This document shows positions 1 through 33,640 of a stretch of 64,000 nucleotides of DNA, one piece after another (the first letter of the stretch is position 1; each line of letters starts with the position of its first letter). Below the pieces are notes generated by a model, which did no database searches, was not told the DNA's origin, and saw nothing but the letters and a program-made list of their open reading frames with translations. The position numbers and the translations under genes are program-made. The DNA comes from Yponomeuta sedellus (Eukaryota > Arthropoda > Insecta > Lepidoptera > Yponomeutidae): NCBI GenBank assembly GCA_934045075.1, contig OW203747.1:12925894-12989893 (forward strand), given 5' to 3'.

Positions 1-207
1 ACTATTCTCTGTACTCGTATTACGACAGGTGACAGGTGAGTGGCCCATTAGCTCAGTTGGAAAGAGCGCTAGCACGGATAGCCAGAGGTCGCGGGTTCGA
101 ATCCCGTCATGGGTGGAATTTTTAGCCTTTAAATAGGTTTTTAAAATTGTCCTTACCACGGGTTAGTGCATTAAAAATAAAAATAGTATTATCTGTATAA
201 TTTTCAT
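1..207 (+). mobile_element. tRNA-derived SINE (family T)
   Basis: The copy has a tRNA-like body with an A-box-like segment (TAGCTCAGTTGG) and a perfect B box (GGTTCGAATCC). A linker follows that reads AGCCTTTAAATAGG, then a tail containing GCACGGGTTAGTGC-like sequence and an AAAAATAAAAATAGT end (the tail is slightly mutated here). The same head, body, linker and tail recur about fifteen times in the window, so it is a SINE family and not a tRNA gene. The anticodon loop lacks the usual T at position 33. The left edge may be cut by the window boundary. Confidence 0.8.
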
Positions 208-241
208 TTTTATGTACAATAAAGTGTTCTCTATCTATCTA

Positions 242-372
242 GTTATATATGAAACGAGTCAAATCGCGATTATTTATTAGGTAAAAAGTAATTACCTTAT
301 TTCCCGACGTTTCGGCAGCGTTAATTACGTTTTACCTAATAAATATTCGCGATTTGACCCGTTTAATATATA
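242..372. mobile_element. Palindromic MITE with long terminal inverted repeats
   Basis: Two roughly 50-bp arms are near-perfect reverse complements: one holds CAAATCGCGATTATTTATTAG, and its mirror near 320-372 holds CTAATAAATATTCGCGATTTG. They enclose a short centre with GACGTTTCGGCAGCG. Related partial copies lie at about 38795-38880 and 52428-52921. No coding capacity. Confidence 0.65.
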
Positions 373-414
373 AGTATGAATGAGTATCTCGAATCATTAA
401 GAAATACTATCTAT

Positions 415-905
415 CTATTGCGAATGCGAGTGGAAGGGTTGGTAAGGGACGTCCCAGGCGGACATACATCGACCAGATAGGGGATGTATTAGCAAAGGGA
501 AAGATAAAAAGTACCCGGAACCGGCGTGCGTGCATGCAACGACTTATAAACGTTGATGAAGCGAAGGCGATCTGTCAGGATCGTGGCAAGTGGCAGTCCC
601 TGGTGGCTTATTCTCGCCCATGCGAATTGAAAGCGTACACGCAAATGATACAAAGGCTTAGACATATGTACCATATAAATAAGATAACTCGACACGTCGT
701 TAGATAACAAGTCGTTAGACATTTATTTTTTCAATCGAATTTAATCTACAATTTCAAGTCATAAGCCTTAAAGTAATAAGCTATTTACGTAGAAAGTCAT
801 AAGCCTTAGAGTCGTATACGACTTACTTGCTACTGAAATGAGAATTGGCTCCCTGGTCTCTGCTTACCCCTCTGGGGTACAGGCGTGAGTTTATGCATGT
901 ACAGT
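415..905 (+). mobile_element. RTE-like LINE 3' fragment, split by an insertion
   Basis: Translation gives the C-terminal end of a LINE polyprotein ([17 protein letters not shown], then a CMQRL motif, then KWQSLV). It is the same module seen more completely at 5953-6350, 30685-31335 and 34450-34918. It is broken at 605-849 by a 245-bp insert and then resumes with the codons for the PSG end. It is a 5'-truncated dead copy. Confidence 0.7.
605..849. mobile_element. 245-bp insertion with 8-bp target duplication
   Basis: The insert sits inside the LINE fragment and is flanked by TCCCTGGT on both sides (597-604 and 850-857). Uninterrupted LINE copies read straight across this junction. An 8-bp duplication is typical of hAT-type elements, but clear terminal inverted repeats were not found. 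No ORF. Confidence 0.5.
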
Positions 906-1046
906 CGACAGCACGTCAATCTTCACATTTTAGTTGCAAAGTCGCCCGTAACGCAACGGAGTAGAGTGCATGGGTGTATACCATGATGTGCTGTCCACTG
1001 TACTATCTATCTATGTTACCTCAAAGCACGCTGAATCCCCCTCCAG

Positions 1047-24270
<23,224 letters not shown>

Positions 24271-24334
24271 CCTATTTACTAGCCAAGCCGTATTTTATTT
24301 TATAGTATTGCCCGTTTCGGACAAATTTTGTTAC

Positions 24335-24573
24335 ATATCGTCGTTAATATTGCAAAAAGTCCCATGTCAAAAAAATGATTACGTTTTCTCACCAAATTTG
24401 TATGAAAAATTTAAAAATTACAAAGATCACGTTATCATAATCCTCACCTACTCAGACGGAAAGTATAATTTCTTACACTTACATTCAGAATCAAGATTTC
24501 CTTCAATTTAGATGAAAAAACGAAAATCATGTTTTTCGGACATATGAAATTTTGCAATATGAACGACGATATT
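24335..24573. mobile_element. Short element with ~45-bp imperfect inverted repeats
   Basis: ATATCGTCGTTAATATTGCA is mirrored by TGCAATATGAACGACGATAT at 24554-24573. It begins about 65 bp after the zinc-finger stop codon, so it may contribute to the 3' UTR. Confidence 0.55.
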
Positions 24574-24599
24574 GTATTTTTCTGTGCCTTGACTATGTA

Positions 24600-24812
24600 A
24601 CTTTTTACATATAATATAACATTTACATACAGGCACATACATTGCTTCTGACCCCACACTAGGATACCCTGTGTCGTGGGTACCAGAAACAACGACATCA
24701 CAAACATGTAAACATCCAAGACCTGGGATTTTTTTTTTGTTCCCAGCCGGGATTCGAACCCGGGACCTCTTGCATGGTAGGCAGACGCGCTACCGCTACG
24801 CCACAGAGGTCG
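24600..24812 (-). mobile_element. tRNA-derived SINE (family C) with LINE-B-like tail
   Basis: On the minus strand a tRNA-like head (GTAGCGGTAGCGCG, then B box GGGTTCGAATCCCGG) is followed by an A-run. The tail then reads GTACCCACGACACAGGGTAT and CCTAGTGTGGGG. That tail matches the 3' UTR of LINE B. Other copies or fragments lie at about 29900-30062, 50050-50222 and 63238-63368. Confidence 0.75.
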
Positions 24813-24819
24813 TCAAAAT

Positions 24820-26480
24820 ATACCTACACACCTGTGTGCAAAAACGAAATATCTACGGGACGTTCTCGTGCTAGTATATGTCTCAGTGCAGCATCTGCGT
24901 GGTCCCTTCAGCCATCTAGTGTGAGTGAAGATGCCACTGGATGCTGTATAAATCATCTCATTGCGTAGATGCAGAGGCCTATGTTTTATGTCTCAATATC
25001 ACTGTCACGTATCAGATGCGACTGAAATGCGGTTTTCACTATGTGCAATTGATATTACGTCTGATATGTACCTGATAGCACAACGTGGCGCTCTTTAGGT
25101 GAGGGGAAGGGGTGTCCAGTAGTGGACTAGTGTAGCCTGACGACGATGTACCTACGAGTACAGTAGAGCTAAGTTGTAACGGTGCAGACCTCTTTACAGC
25201 ATTAGCTTAGATATTTACTTCTGCCTTAACCTTTTTTTTATTTCGTTACCCATTTTTAAGATATCCTTAATTTTTGGCTTGACTACTTTACATTTCAACT
25301 AGATTCGACTGTTCTTAAATCTTCCTTTACTTGCTTATTCTGCTTTTTATCAAGTTTTCTGTTTATATTTTAAATAAAACACATTAAAAATAAAACACAC
25401 AGCTGAAATCGTTCCACTTTTTTCATTTTTATAAAATGTTCTACAACTTCACAAAGTAAACATTCCACTTTCGCACAGAGATGTATACGTTAAATGTTAC
25501 ATAATCAAGGCGCTGTTGTAATATATTTTTTTATGGTTTATTTATTCATATCTGTGACCGTATGATAAAAAACTGTATATTTCCACAGGGTCGGACTGGG
25601 CCTAAAGGGTCTGGGTGGCATTTTGACTTTCAAGGCCCGCCCCACGCATACCCTAGGCTCTATGCCCTATGAATTTATGTATATTTAGTTTCATTCAGCT
25701 TCGGTCTTGATGTAAGCGGATCGTTGATCAAATTAACAACTTTCGCACAACAATCCCGTGTCCAGCGAAGGTGTAACAGTGCAAAGTGGTTTGCACATTT
25801 TTTTATATTTCTTTCATCATGTCCTTTCATTTTTAAATATTTTTTTATGTAGCATCGACTGTGTCCTAGTTCTGAGCAAAAGCCTCCCTTTTAGAATGCT
25901 GAAATGCAGGCGACACAGCACAACACAGTTCAGTACAGGGCAGGGCAGTTGAGGCAGACATAGGCCCCCACCGCATGCTGCGCATTCCTTGGCAATTCTC
26001 ACCCATAATAACTCTTTCAATGTCTTTTTTCAATAGTCTGGATGATTTGTATCATACAAACAAGGTTCACGGCGAACTAATTCAATTAAATGTTATGTCA
26101 TTCAAATAAAATTGTTAGTAAACACGACTCGACGTGCACGCGTCGCACAGAAATCTGTGCTAGCACTGCGTCGCACGTGCCTGCGCCGCAGCGTACGTAG
26201 CGATTAGGACGTTCCGTGCTTTACTAAATCTGCGCTGCGCTGTGCTACGTCGCCTGCGTCTCAGCATGCGCCCAGCCTGAAGCCGGTACAATGCATGAGT
26301 TTTGTTTTATAATAATTATGTAAACTCTGTTTATTAAGGACTTTGAAAAGACTAAGTTTGAAGTTTTTCGTCCATTTTTTTCCCCTAAATGATCTTGATT
26401 TTGGAATGGACACCTAATTTGACTTGTAACGTTCATTAAGCCGCAGTTTCTGTGCTGCTTTGAATTAAACCTTTTCATTT
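24820..26480. other. Intergenic stretch without recognisable gene
   Basis: It holds the second copy of the hairpin repeat (about 24885-24948), short RTE-type 3' tail debris near 25080-25145, an AATAAA at 25373 that could serve the zinc-finger gene, and a GC-rich patch near 26120-26280. I see no splice-bounded coding exon. Confidence 0.5.
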
Positions 26481-26489
26481 CATTTACTC

Positions 26490-26590
26490 CACCAACCCCG
26501 ACTTGGCCCCCGTGGTGGAGTATGGCCTAACCTTCCTGCGATGCAGGAAGAGACCCGTGCCCCAGCAGTAGGCATAGAAGGGTTCATATC
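26490..26590 (-). mobile_element. Dispersed repeat R, 5' fragment
   Basis: Reverse-orientation start of the R family (CCTGCGATGCAGGAAGAG, GTGCCCCAGCAG). It abuts the RTE fragment that follows. Confidence 0.7.
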
Positions 26591-27322
26591 GATTTCATTT
26601 TCCCTTTCCACTCCAATCTGTTCATGGCTACCTCCTGCCAGCCTGTTAAAGGCCTGCGCAGACGAGGGACTTCTATCCGAAAGGGACAAAAGTCCGTGAA
26701 TCGTGAAAAATATCCTCAGAGTACTTGTCGCGGACTCAACGCCTATGGTGTGTGGTCATTTTGTTCCCCGGAAATTGAGTAAAGCGTACGCTATGGAAGC
26801 AAATATTCTGAGATTACATTGTGTTGTCATTTACATGAAGTTTAAAATGAAAAAGCCTTTTATAAGAGAACACCGAACTTTTGTCCACTCCGGTCTCTTG
26901 ATGTCCTCGGTAACTTGAGGGACTTTTCGTGCGGCTTACTTTTAGTCCTTCGTGTGCGTTATCTCGATACAATGTATACGAGATCTATATCGACGGACAA
27001 AAAAGTACTCAGGGGATTGTCCCTCGTCTGCGCAGGCCTTAAAATGGCCGCCCCGCCATCTCCGCTTGGGTCGGCCACGTTTGCGATATCCGTCGCGTGG
27101 AACCCAGTGAGTGTAAATTTTTGCCCACCTCTCTGGGCCCATACGGCTTAGATGGCCCGCCCAATTACACTTCAGCTTAGCGGTTGCAGCTCCTACATCG
27201 ACAATTTTGGTTCTGGTGCGCGGTATTGTATTACAAATTTTGTCAATTCTACCCAGAATGCTGCGCTCCATTTTCAAATCGAAATTTAAAATAACGAGAC
27301 CTATTCTAGATTTCTTTTGCAT
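26591..27322 (-). mobile_element. RTE-clade LINE 3' fragment split by a MITE
   Basis: Codons on the minus strand read RTRTKIVDVGAATAKLKCNW, then AGHLSRM, RGRPKRRWRGG and, beyond the MITE at 26650-27039, LAGGSHEQIGVEREN. It is the conserved C-terminal tail of RTE proteins. The open frame that runs into the MITE is not a gene. Confidence 0.65.
26650..27039. mobile_element. 390-bp MITE with TAA target duplication
   Basis: Terminal inverted repeats AGGCCTGCGCAGACGAGGGA are flanked by TAA on both sides (26647-26649 and 27040-27042). A 3-bp TAA/TTA duplication is typical of PIF/Harbinger. It splits an RTE-type LINE fragment, whose coding resumes on the other side. Confidence 0.7.
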
Positions 27323-28338
27323 TCACATCTTGACGAAATGACACGCTTTGCCGTTTTCAACTGAATTGTTTTTGATGGCCGGGCTCCTTTTTTTTGTTGT
27401 CGAGGGGGAAACATTCCAAAGCTTCCAGACTTCGGGGGGGTGAGGGGGAGAATCCGGGTTATGTGTGACTTTTTCCCCCTAAAACCGGGATCTCACTGAA
27501 CACTCCGGCTGTTCTGGAGGCTACTGTATCACAGGTGTCACCTATTAACAGTTCTTGTGCGACAATTAGTGACCAATTATCTTGGCCTATGGTTAACTTG
27601 GGTGCGCCACTGGTATACCTACCAATGGGTGTTGTGTTCTAGTTTGTTAATATCTGCGTACTGTAGAAAATCTGCCTTCCTTATTGACTGTGGTCTTTGT
27701 TCTGTTCGGCTTTGATTAACCGAAATCGAAGCCGAAATGTCTATGTTAAAACTCAAACGGTCAAAACTAGTTTTGAATGCTAAAAAAATAATTAAAATTC
27801 TAATATGTATCCAACAATGTCGAGTTGGTTTTTTGTCTTACATGTTCAACCTAACACGCTCCTTCGCGCTACGCTACGCGCTTCGTCCCACCTATATTTT
27901 TGTTGTCGCAGATTGAGTGAATTTTAGGTGTTTTTACCATGTGGTAGAAAACACCTAAAATGATCAAATGTAATCTTTGTTGGATCAAATGTAAGCTTTG
28001 GACCAGAGTACTTTTGACTGATTTTAGCAGTGAAAACTAGTTTTGACCGTATCTATCGTATCGTAGTTTTGAGTAGACCGAGTTTTCATTGTTACATCTA
28101 TATCCAGACAGAACATGAATGAGACGAAAATAGACGAGCTTTTGCTGTAAAAAGTGTTGTATTTTTGTGCATATACCTATGAACTTATATTTTAAGACAA
28201 CACACAACCTGCCGTTTATTTATTATTGCAATAAAATTGTGTATTTATAGTACAGTAAACAACATTATTTTGGTATTATCATCGAGTTTGTCTTATAGCT
28301 AGATACTTACATCCCTTTTTAAAGAACTTAGTTAAGTA
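27323..28338. other. Intergenic stretch, no gene seen
   Basis: It contains a hairpin at about 27920-27960 (ATTTTAGGTGTTTT mirrored by AAAACACCTAAAAT) and AT-rich sequence. No supported exon. Confidence 0.5.
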
Positions 28339-28431
28339 GAATCTATTAGCTTTAAGAATGTACCTCGGCAACCATCGGATAGAATCGGATATATTCGTGT
28401 AATAGAAATATTTCAACTAATATGACACTTA

Positions 28432-28800
28432 CCCCCGGTTTCTCGTACACTAACAAGCCGTTAATCTACTGTTAACAGATGTCAGTGGTCCAAAGTACGT
28501 ACAAAAAAAATATTGACAACTTTAAAAACCTATTTAGAGGCTAAAAATTTCACCCATGCCGGGATTCGAACCGGCGACCTCTGGCTATCCGTGCCAGCGC
28601 TCTATCCAACTGAGCTAATGGGCGACTCACCGGCATCAGTGAAATTTCGAACCTCTTTACACTATTCTCTGTATTACGTACAGGCAGCGACATCTGGCTG
28701 AAGTACTTAGCACGGGTTAGTGCATTAAAAATAAAAATGTATAATATTGACAACTGTTAACAGTAGACTAACAGTTTCTTAGTGTACGAGAAACCGGGGG
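28432..28800. mobile_element. MITE with TTA target duplication, carrying a SINE
   Basis: Terminal inverted repeats CCCCCGGTTTCTCGTACACT and the complement lie between TTA at 28429-28431 and 28801-28803. A tRNA-SINE (28522-28742) was inserted in it, so the native length is about 135 bp. PIF/Harbinger-like by its duplication. Confidence 0.75.
28522..28742. mobile_element. tRNA-SINE T, 5'-inverted copy with 13-bp TSD
   Basis: Reverse linker, tRNA body and head (to about 28705) are followed by a forward tail. AATATTGACAACT is duplicated at 28509-28521 and 28743-28755. This copy shows the longer head (CAGGCAGCGACATCTGGCTG on the + strand). Its arms do not overlap, unlike the palindromic copies. 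Confidence 0.85.
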
Positions 28801-28867
28801 TTAACCTTACATCTTCTTCTTCTTCAGGCTACCTATATGTTAGTCCATGTCTACATAACCTTACATA

Positions 28868-29035
28868 ACTTAAAAACCTATTTAGAGGCTAAAAATTCAA
28901 CCCATGCCGGGATTCGAACCGGCGACCTCTGGCTATCCGTGCCAGCGCTCTATCCAACTGAGCTAATGGGCGACTCACCGGCATCAGTGAAATTTCGAAC
29001 CTCTTTACACTATTCTCCGTATTACGTAACTTTTC
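28868..29035 (-). mobile_element. tRNA-SINE T, reverse copy without tail
   Basis: Linker, B box (GGATTCGAACC on the + strand), A box and head are all present. It resembles the neighbouring copy closely. Confidence 0.75.
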
Positions 29036-29274
29036 AAAATAGTGAAGAAAAGTTTTATACAGAGCAGGAAGTAGTATTACACTAGTGTGCTTTCGGTGAA
29101 AACCGAAGCCTATTCTAGAGCCCGAGGTATATTCTAAAAGCTAACAGACAGTAACTAAGGGTTAAATTTTAAGCTTTAGTAAAATGACAACTACAATTCA
29201 CGGTTTTCTATGACGATTCGATGCACATAGCGTAGTCGATTAATCCGCAGGTGAACAAGTAGGGGAAACGCACA

Positions 29275-29785
29275 ACAGAATAAGGTAATTTGATAGCCTA
29301 CAAAGCAATAGCAGTACAATGACATTCCAGGGTTATAACCCGCGCAAATTAAACAGGGATATCTCGTGGAGAAGATCGAATGGCGCGAGGCGCCGAGTTA
29401 AGTAGCGCGGGTTATAGGTACCATTGCAATGCGATTTATTACCAGAGTGCTTAGTGCGAGTTTGACAGATCCAATCGAATAACTTTACTACCGCGTTATT
29501 CGAGCATTGAGTAGTGAGTATGAGTAAATTAACCGTTCGAACTGGCAAAACGCTGTCACAGTACAACTCGCACTCGCGTCTATTCGTGTTTTGGCTGGTA
29601 AACGTGTTCACTTCTCAACGTAAACCATTACAACTCGCACTCAGCAATTTTAATTTCCATACTTGTCGCTAGGAGGCGCTTCCTCGATGACATAGAAATA
29701 TGAGTTTACGTTAACGCGATCGAGTAGTTAAAAAACTCGCACTAAGCACTCAGAATACCGATAGTGTGAATGAAACAACCATTAC
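29275..29785 (-). repeat. Dispersed repeat containing MITE303
   Basis: The sequence around CGCGGGTTATA and CGGCGCCTCGCG matches, in reverse, the segment at about 52070-52300. It is interrupted by the 303-bp MITE. Confidence 0.6.
29447..29749. mobile_element. 303-bp MITE (GTGCTTAGTGCGAG ends), copy 2
   Basis: Same ends and exactly the same length as 9009-9311, in opposite orientation. The flanking 5-mers, read in the element's orientation, are TCTGA and TCTGG. The empty site is visible in the paralogous repeat at about 52090 (GGTAGTCTGGTAA). Confidence 0.8.
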
Positions 29786-29899
29786 CGGACTAATAGGACT
29801 CTATTGAACAACAGTGCATTTACATTCTTTTTTGAGCTGTTATTTGTTATTTTGTGCTGTTGGATTTTCAAATACAGAATACTAATAAAATAGAGACTC

Positions 29900-30062
29900 C
29901 CTCCCCTGGTCCCAAGCTAGGATACCCTGGGGTACGGTCAGGCAAGGACATCACAAATATGAAAAATACCCTCAGAGAGGCCTTTTACACAGATGCACGG
30001 CGGCCCCCAGTGGGAATCGAATTCACGACCTCTGGCTTGGCAGCTAATAAGCGTCTAACTTT
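29900..30062 (-). mobile_element. tRNA-related SINE C fragment
   Basis: The segments GCTAGGATACCCTG and GACATCACAAATATG, then a degenerate reverse B box (GGGAATCGAATTC), follow the order seen at 24600-24812. Confidence 0.55.
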
Positions 30063-30120
30063 ATAGAAACGCGATTCCTCTAAAACACTCCTCAGTGGTA
30101 GCTTAAATAATTTTTGATTC

Positions 30121-30490
30121 GATCTCGACCCTTGTGTATGGTCTGGGGCACGGGTCTCTTCCTGCATCGCAGGAAGGTTAGGCCATACTCCGCCACGGGG
30201 GCCAAGTCCGGGTTGGTGGAGGATTGTAAGGCAGTGGCTGGCCTTACTGTCAGAAGTTATCAAGCCGCCCATGAGACCTCTGACATGGCTTAAGGACTGC
30301 CATTACATGACAGCCGGCACCAACGGCTTAACCGCTTAACGTGCATTGTGAAGCACGGAAGCGCTCGGAAAAATGCCACTAGCGGTAGTCACGGGACAGT
30401 CACCTATCATGCACCTGACCGCGCCTGTTGTTGCTTAACTCAAGTGATTGATTCCAATCACCTGGTTCGACTAGGCCACGAGCGCTTCAA
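30121..30490 (+). mobile_element. Dispersed repeat R, near full-length
   Basis: All R blocks are in order, from TGGGGCACGGGTCTCTTCCT to GGCCACGAGCGCTT. It is the cleanest full copy in the window and useful as a local consensus. Confidence 0.8.
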
Positions 30491-30684
30491 TTTGTGTTTA
30501 GATTTTCCTTAAACCGTGACAAGGAATGGCGATTTTATAAACACATTGATACCTAGAGTGCACTTTATTGTACTTTTTTTATTAGCCGATTTAGTGTCTC
30601 ACTGCTGGGCAAAGGCCTCCCCTTTAGCTCTCCGTTTCACAACTGCACCGAAAGGGCTTTACCGATTTCTATGGTATTTTTGTG

Positions 30685-31335
30685 TAGGTATATTTTGTTG
30701 CGTTGGTTTGGACATGTGGAGAGGATGAAGGAAGAAAGATTGACGAAACAAATATATATTGCGCATGTGAGTGGAAAGGCAGGTAAGGGACGTCCCAGGC
30801 GACCATACTTTGACCAAATAGGGGATGTATTAGCAAATGGGAAGATAAAAAGTTTTTGTTCAAAACTTTTTAGATTTAAGATGTTAAGTTAATATTATTT
30901 TCAAGTTTCTTGTTGTAAAATTGCAGTGCCCTTGCAGGGCTCATGTTATGGATCTACTACCTTTTTATTTAACAACTATTGTACCACATGAAGCAATTAA
31001 CAGAATGATTGATTAAAAAGTAGCCGGAACCGGCGTGCGTGCATGCAACGACTTATGAACGTTGATGAAGCACTGCACTGATTTGCACTGGCTACCCGTC
31101 GTTCTAATTTCCTTCAGCAACTTTCCATCGTAAGGTTGTCTGGAAGAAATTGCTTTTAGCAATAAGGCCGCCAATTGTACTATGTATATTTGCAATTGTT
31201 TTGTATTTGTTGTTTTTCCAGTGTACAATAAAGAATATTCTTATCTTATCTTATGAAGCGAAGGTGATCTGTCAGGATTTAGGCAAGTGGCAATCCCTGG
31301 TCTCTGCCTACCCCTCTGGGATACAGGCGTGAGGT
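30685..31335 (+). mobile_element. RTE-like LINE 3' fragment with two later insertions
   Basis: The coding signal (LLRWFGHVERMKEERLTKQI, RPRRPYFDQIGDVL, ..., KWQSLVSAYPSGIQA) is broken at 30854-31013 (160 bp, duplicates TAAAAAGT) and at 31072-31252 (181 bp, duplicates ATGAAGC). The second insert ends with AATAAAG and a (TTATC)n tail, so it is a 5'-truncated LINE. Confidence 0.75.
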
Positions 31336-31799
31336 TATGGATGTATGTATGTATGCATGTTTATAGGTCTGAGAAGAGGTTTTACACTTACACGGAGTTT
31401 AGGCGTTCAGTTTGGAGTCTTGTCCATCATTCCACTGAATAGACAATGAGTCTGCTGTCAGTCTAACCAGACTGATGGAATTTACCGACGGGAGACTGAA
31501 CGTACTCCATTTTTGACCTCAGAACAATAACTAAAGCACTGCTTTAGTTGTTCATTCTTCTGAGTTTTAAGCTAATAATATAGCAAAACAACATTTGCGT
31601 TGCGGGGTCAGCCAGCTAGGCTAGTGTTTATGTATTTTTTATTCGGTTCACAACGCCATCTAGTAGTGAGAAGCAATACTAACGACTTACCAAAGCATTT
31701 CCTTTGAAAAAGCCGCCTACGCCGCCCGCCCGGTGTCGGTTTTTGGCGTCTAGTGCCCTAATTCAGAACGAAGTAAAGGTCACCTATTTACCTTAATAC

Positions 31800-31975
31800 A
31801 TAAGCATAACAGCACCAACGGCTTAGCGTGCCTTGCAAAGCACGGAAGCGCTCGGACAAAATTCCACTAGCAGTAGTCACGGGACGGTTACCTACCCTGC
31901 ACCTAACCGCGCCAGTTGTTGCTTAACTCAAATGATTGAATCCAATCACTCGGTTCGACTAGGCCACGAGGGCTT
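31800..31975 (+). mobile_element. Dispersed repeat R, 3' part, host of an R1-like LINE
   Basis: R sequence from the CACCAACGGCTTAGCG block to AGGCCACGAGGGCTT is followed at once by the LINE. The target duplicate recurs at 32809-32823. Confidence 0.75.
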
Positions 31976-32578
31976 TCCGCACTGTCTGTCCCGGGAGTGG
32001 GAGGAGAGGTTGGCGCGACCTACCGTCGGCCTCGAGATGGTGACCGCCGTTCGGCCCGTCCTTCGGGACTGGGCCGACCGCAGGCACGGCGCCCTGACCT
32101 ACCGTCTGGCGCAGGTCCTCACCGGGCATGGATGCTTTGGTGTGTACCTGTGCTGGATAGCGGGTCGGGAGCCGTCGACGGCGTGCCACCACTGCGACGC
32201 GGCGGAGGACACGGCGCAGCATACGCGCGCAGCACACGGCGCAGCATACGCGCGCAGCACACGGCGCAGCATACGCGCGCCGTGTGCCCCGCATGGGCGG
32301 AGCCGCGTGCCGAGCTGGCCGCGGCTATTGGGGCGGACCTCTCGCTGCCGGCGATCGTCAGTGCGATGGTGGGCAGCGAGGAGGCCTGGGGGGCGGTCCT
32401 CGCGTTCTGCGAGGCCGTCATGGCGAGGAAGGAGGCGGCGGAGAGGGCGCGAGAGGATGATCCTCTTGCGCTCCCTCTTCGCCGTCGGAGAACCGGGCGC
32501 AGACGGCGGGCGTATGCCGATAAGAGGTCCCGTGCTGGAAGGCGCTCTGCATGTTCTGGAGTGCCTTCAGCGGAGTAG
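31976..32578 (+). pseudogene. R1-like LINE ORF2 C-terminus, frameshifted
   Basis: The part before about 32213 reads EWEERLARPTVGLEMVTAV, RLAQVLTGHGCFGVYL and CHHCDAAEDTAQH. That is the Cys/His zinc-knuckle end of R1-clade proteins. A 25-bp unit (GGCGCAGCATACGCGC...) is repeated about 2.6 times at 32213-32278 and shifts the frame. The second frame then continues CPAWAEPRAELAAAIGADLS and EEAWGAVLAFCEAVM, ending at the stop at 32576-32578. Confidence 0.75.
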
Positions 32579-32808
32579 GGGGGAGCAAACGCATCTCCCC
32601 CGGAGGAGTGCCCGGAAGGGCGCCCGCAGACGGGGTCGCGGTAGTGTGCGCAAGCGGTCCCGTGGCCCCGTCCCTTGCGAGTGCTGAGGAACACCCCAGG
32701 AGGTTTAGTCGGTATACCGCCCGTTTCAGGGCGGGGAGTCCGACATAACCACCGCGCTCCCCCGAGCCGGTGGTACCCGTAATAGGGTTCCTCCTGGGTG
32801 AAAACAAA
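31976..32808 (+). mobile_element. R1-like LINE, 5'-truncated, 15-bp TSD
   Basis: The GC-rich fragment is flanked by AGGCCACGAGGGCTT (31961-31975 and 32809-32823). It carries the 3' end of ORF2, a 3' UTR and a short A-rich end (AAAACAAAA). Its composition is far more GC-rich than its surroundings. Confidence 0.8.
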
Positions 32809-33074
32809 AGGCCACGAGGGCTTCTAAAATGAACAATTCCTGAAAAATGTAATTAAAAAAGATGTCCCACGGGCGTTGCGGCTGCGCTAGGCTGCGTTAT
32901 CGCAACGCAAACATTTCAACGCAGTGAATGCCCCAACCCGCATGCTCAGCGTGGGGATTATGGGCATTTCCCCCCAATGATGGCACGACCTTGCGCAATG
33001 GCGCTCATTAGCGGAGGGCTATGTCCAACAGTAGCTAATAAATCCTGAAGAAGAAGAAAAATGCAGCGCAGGAA

Positions 33075-33640
33075 GAATAGGCTATACTCCCCCACTACGG
33101 GGGCCAAGTCCAGGTTGGTGGAGGATTGTAAGGCAATGGCAGGCCTTACTGTTAGAAGTTGGCTTGATAACTTTAACGGCCCTTAAGACTAATAATTATT
33201 TAAGAATAACAATATGGTGAGCATGAACATGGGTTACACATTTAGCAGTAACAATTACTATTTACTTTATTGAAAAAAGTCACAAACAATCAAATTACTT
33301 GAAAATGAAATGAAAAATGAAAAATATTTTATTTACACCAGCAAAAACCAATTTAAAGTTATACATAAAAGTTGTAACAATTAGGTGATGTTTGGTATTT
33401 AGGTGACAATATTAGCTAGGTGAGAAGTCGGTGTCCCCTACACTAGGCATAGCCTGTATCGCGGGGGACGGGTAGGCGGGTTACAATACAGCTTGGACAG
33501 GATTTCGCAGGTGCCATAGCCAGAGGTTGCGGGTTCGAATCCCGGCATGGGTGAAATTTTTAGCCTCTAAATAGGTTTTTTAAATTTGTTCCTTAGCACG
33601 GGTTAGTGCATTAAAAATAAAAATAGTGTAAAGCTAGAAA
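33075..33640 (+). mobile_element. R fragment, LINE 3' UTR fragment and tRNA-SINE
   Basis: Three dead pieces follow one another. An R fragment (about 33075-33178) carries GGTTGGTGGAGG. A reverse CR1-like 3' UTR (about 33300-33490) has CTACACTAGGCATAGCCTGT. A forward SINE T truncated inside the anticodon arm (33513-33632) keeps its linker and full tail. Confidence 0.65.

Larger units (their letters stand above)
28339..29150. mobile_element. MITE of the AGTCTGTTAGC family, broken by insertions
   Basis: The left part (28339-28428) and right part (about 29088-29150) match the compact 189-bp copy at 52672-52860. A Harbinger-like MITE and two SINEs were later inserted between them. Confidence 0.6.

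Noticed and set aside
26942..27322. 126-codon minus-strand ORF as a gene
   Set aside because: The N-terminal half is an RTE-type LINE tail and the C-terminal half runs into a MITE.
32119..32807. Several long minus-strand ORFs in the GC-rich R1-like segment
   Set aside because: They are antisense shadows of the LINE coding region, favoured by high GC.
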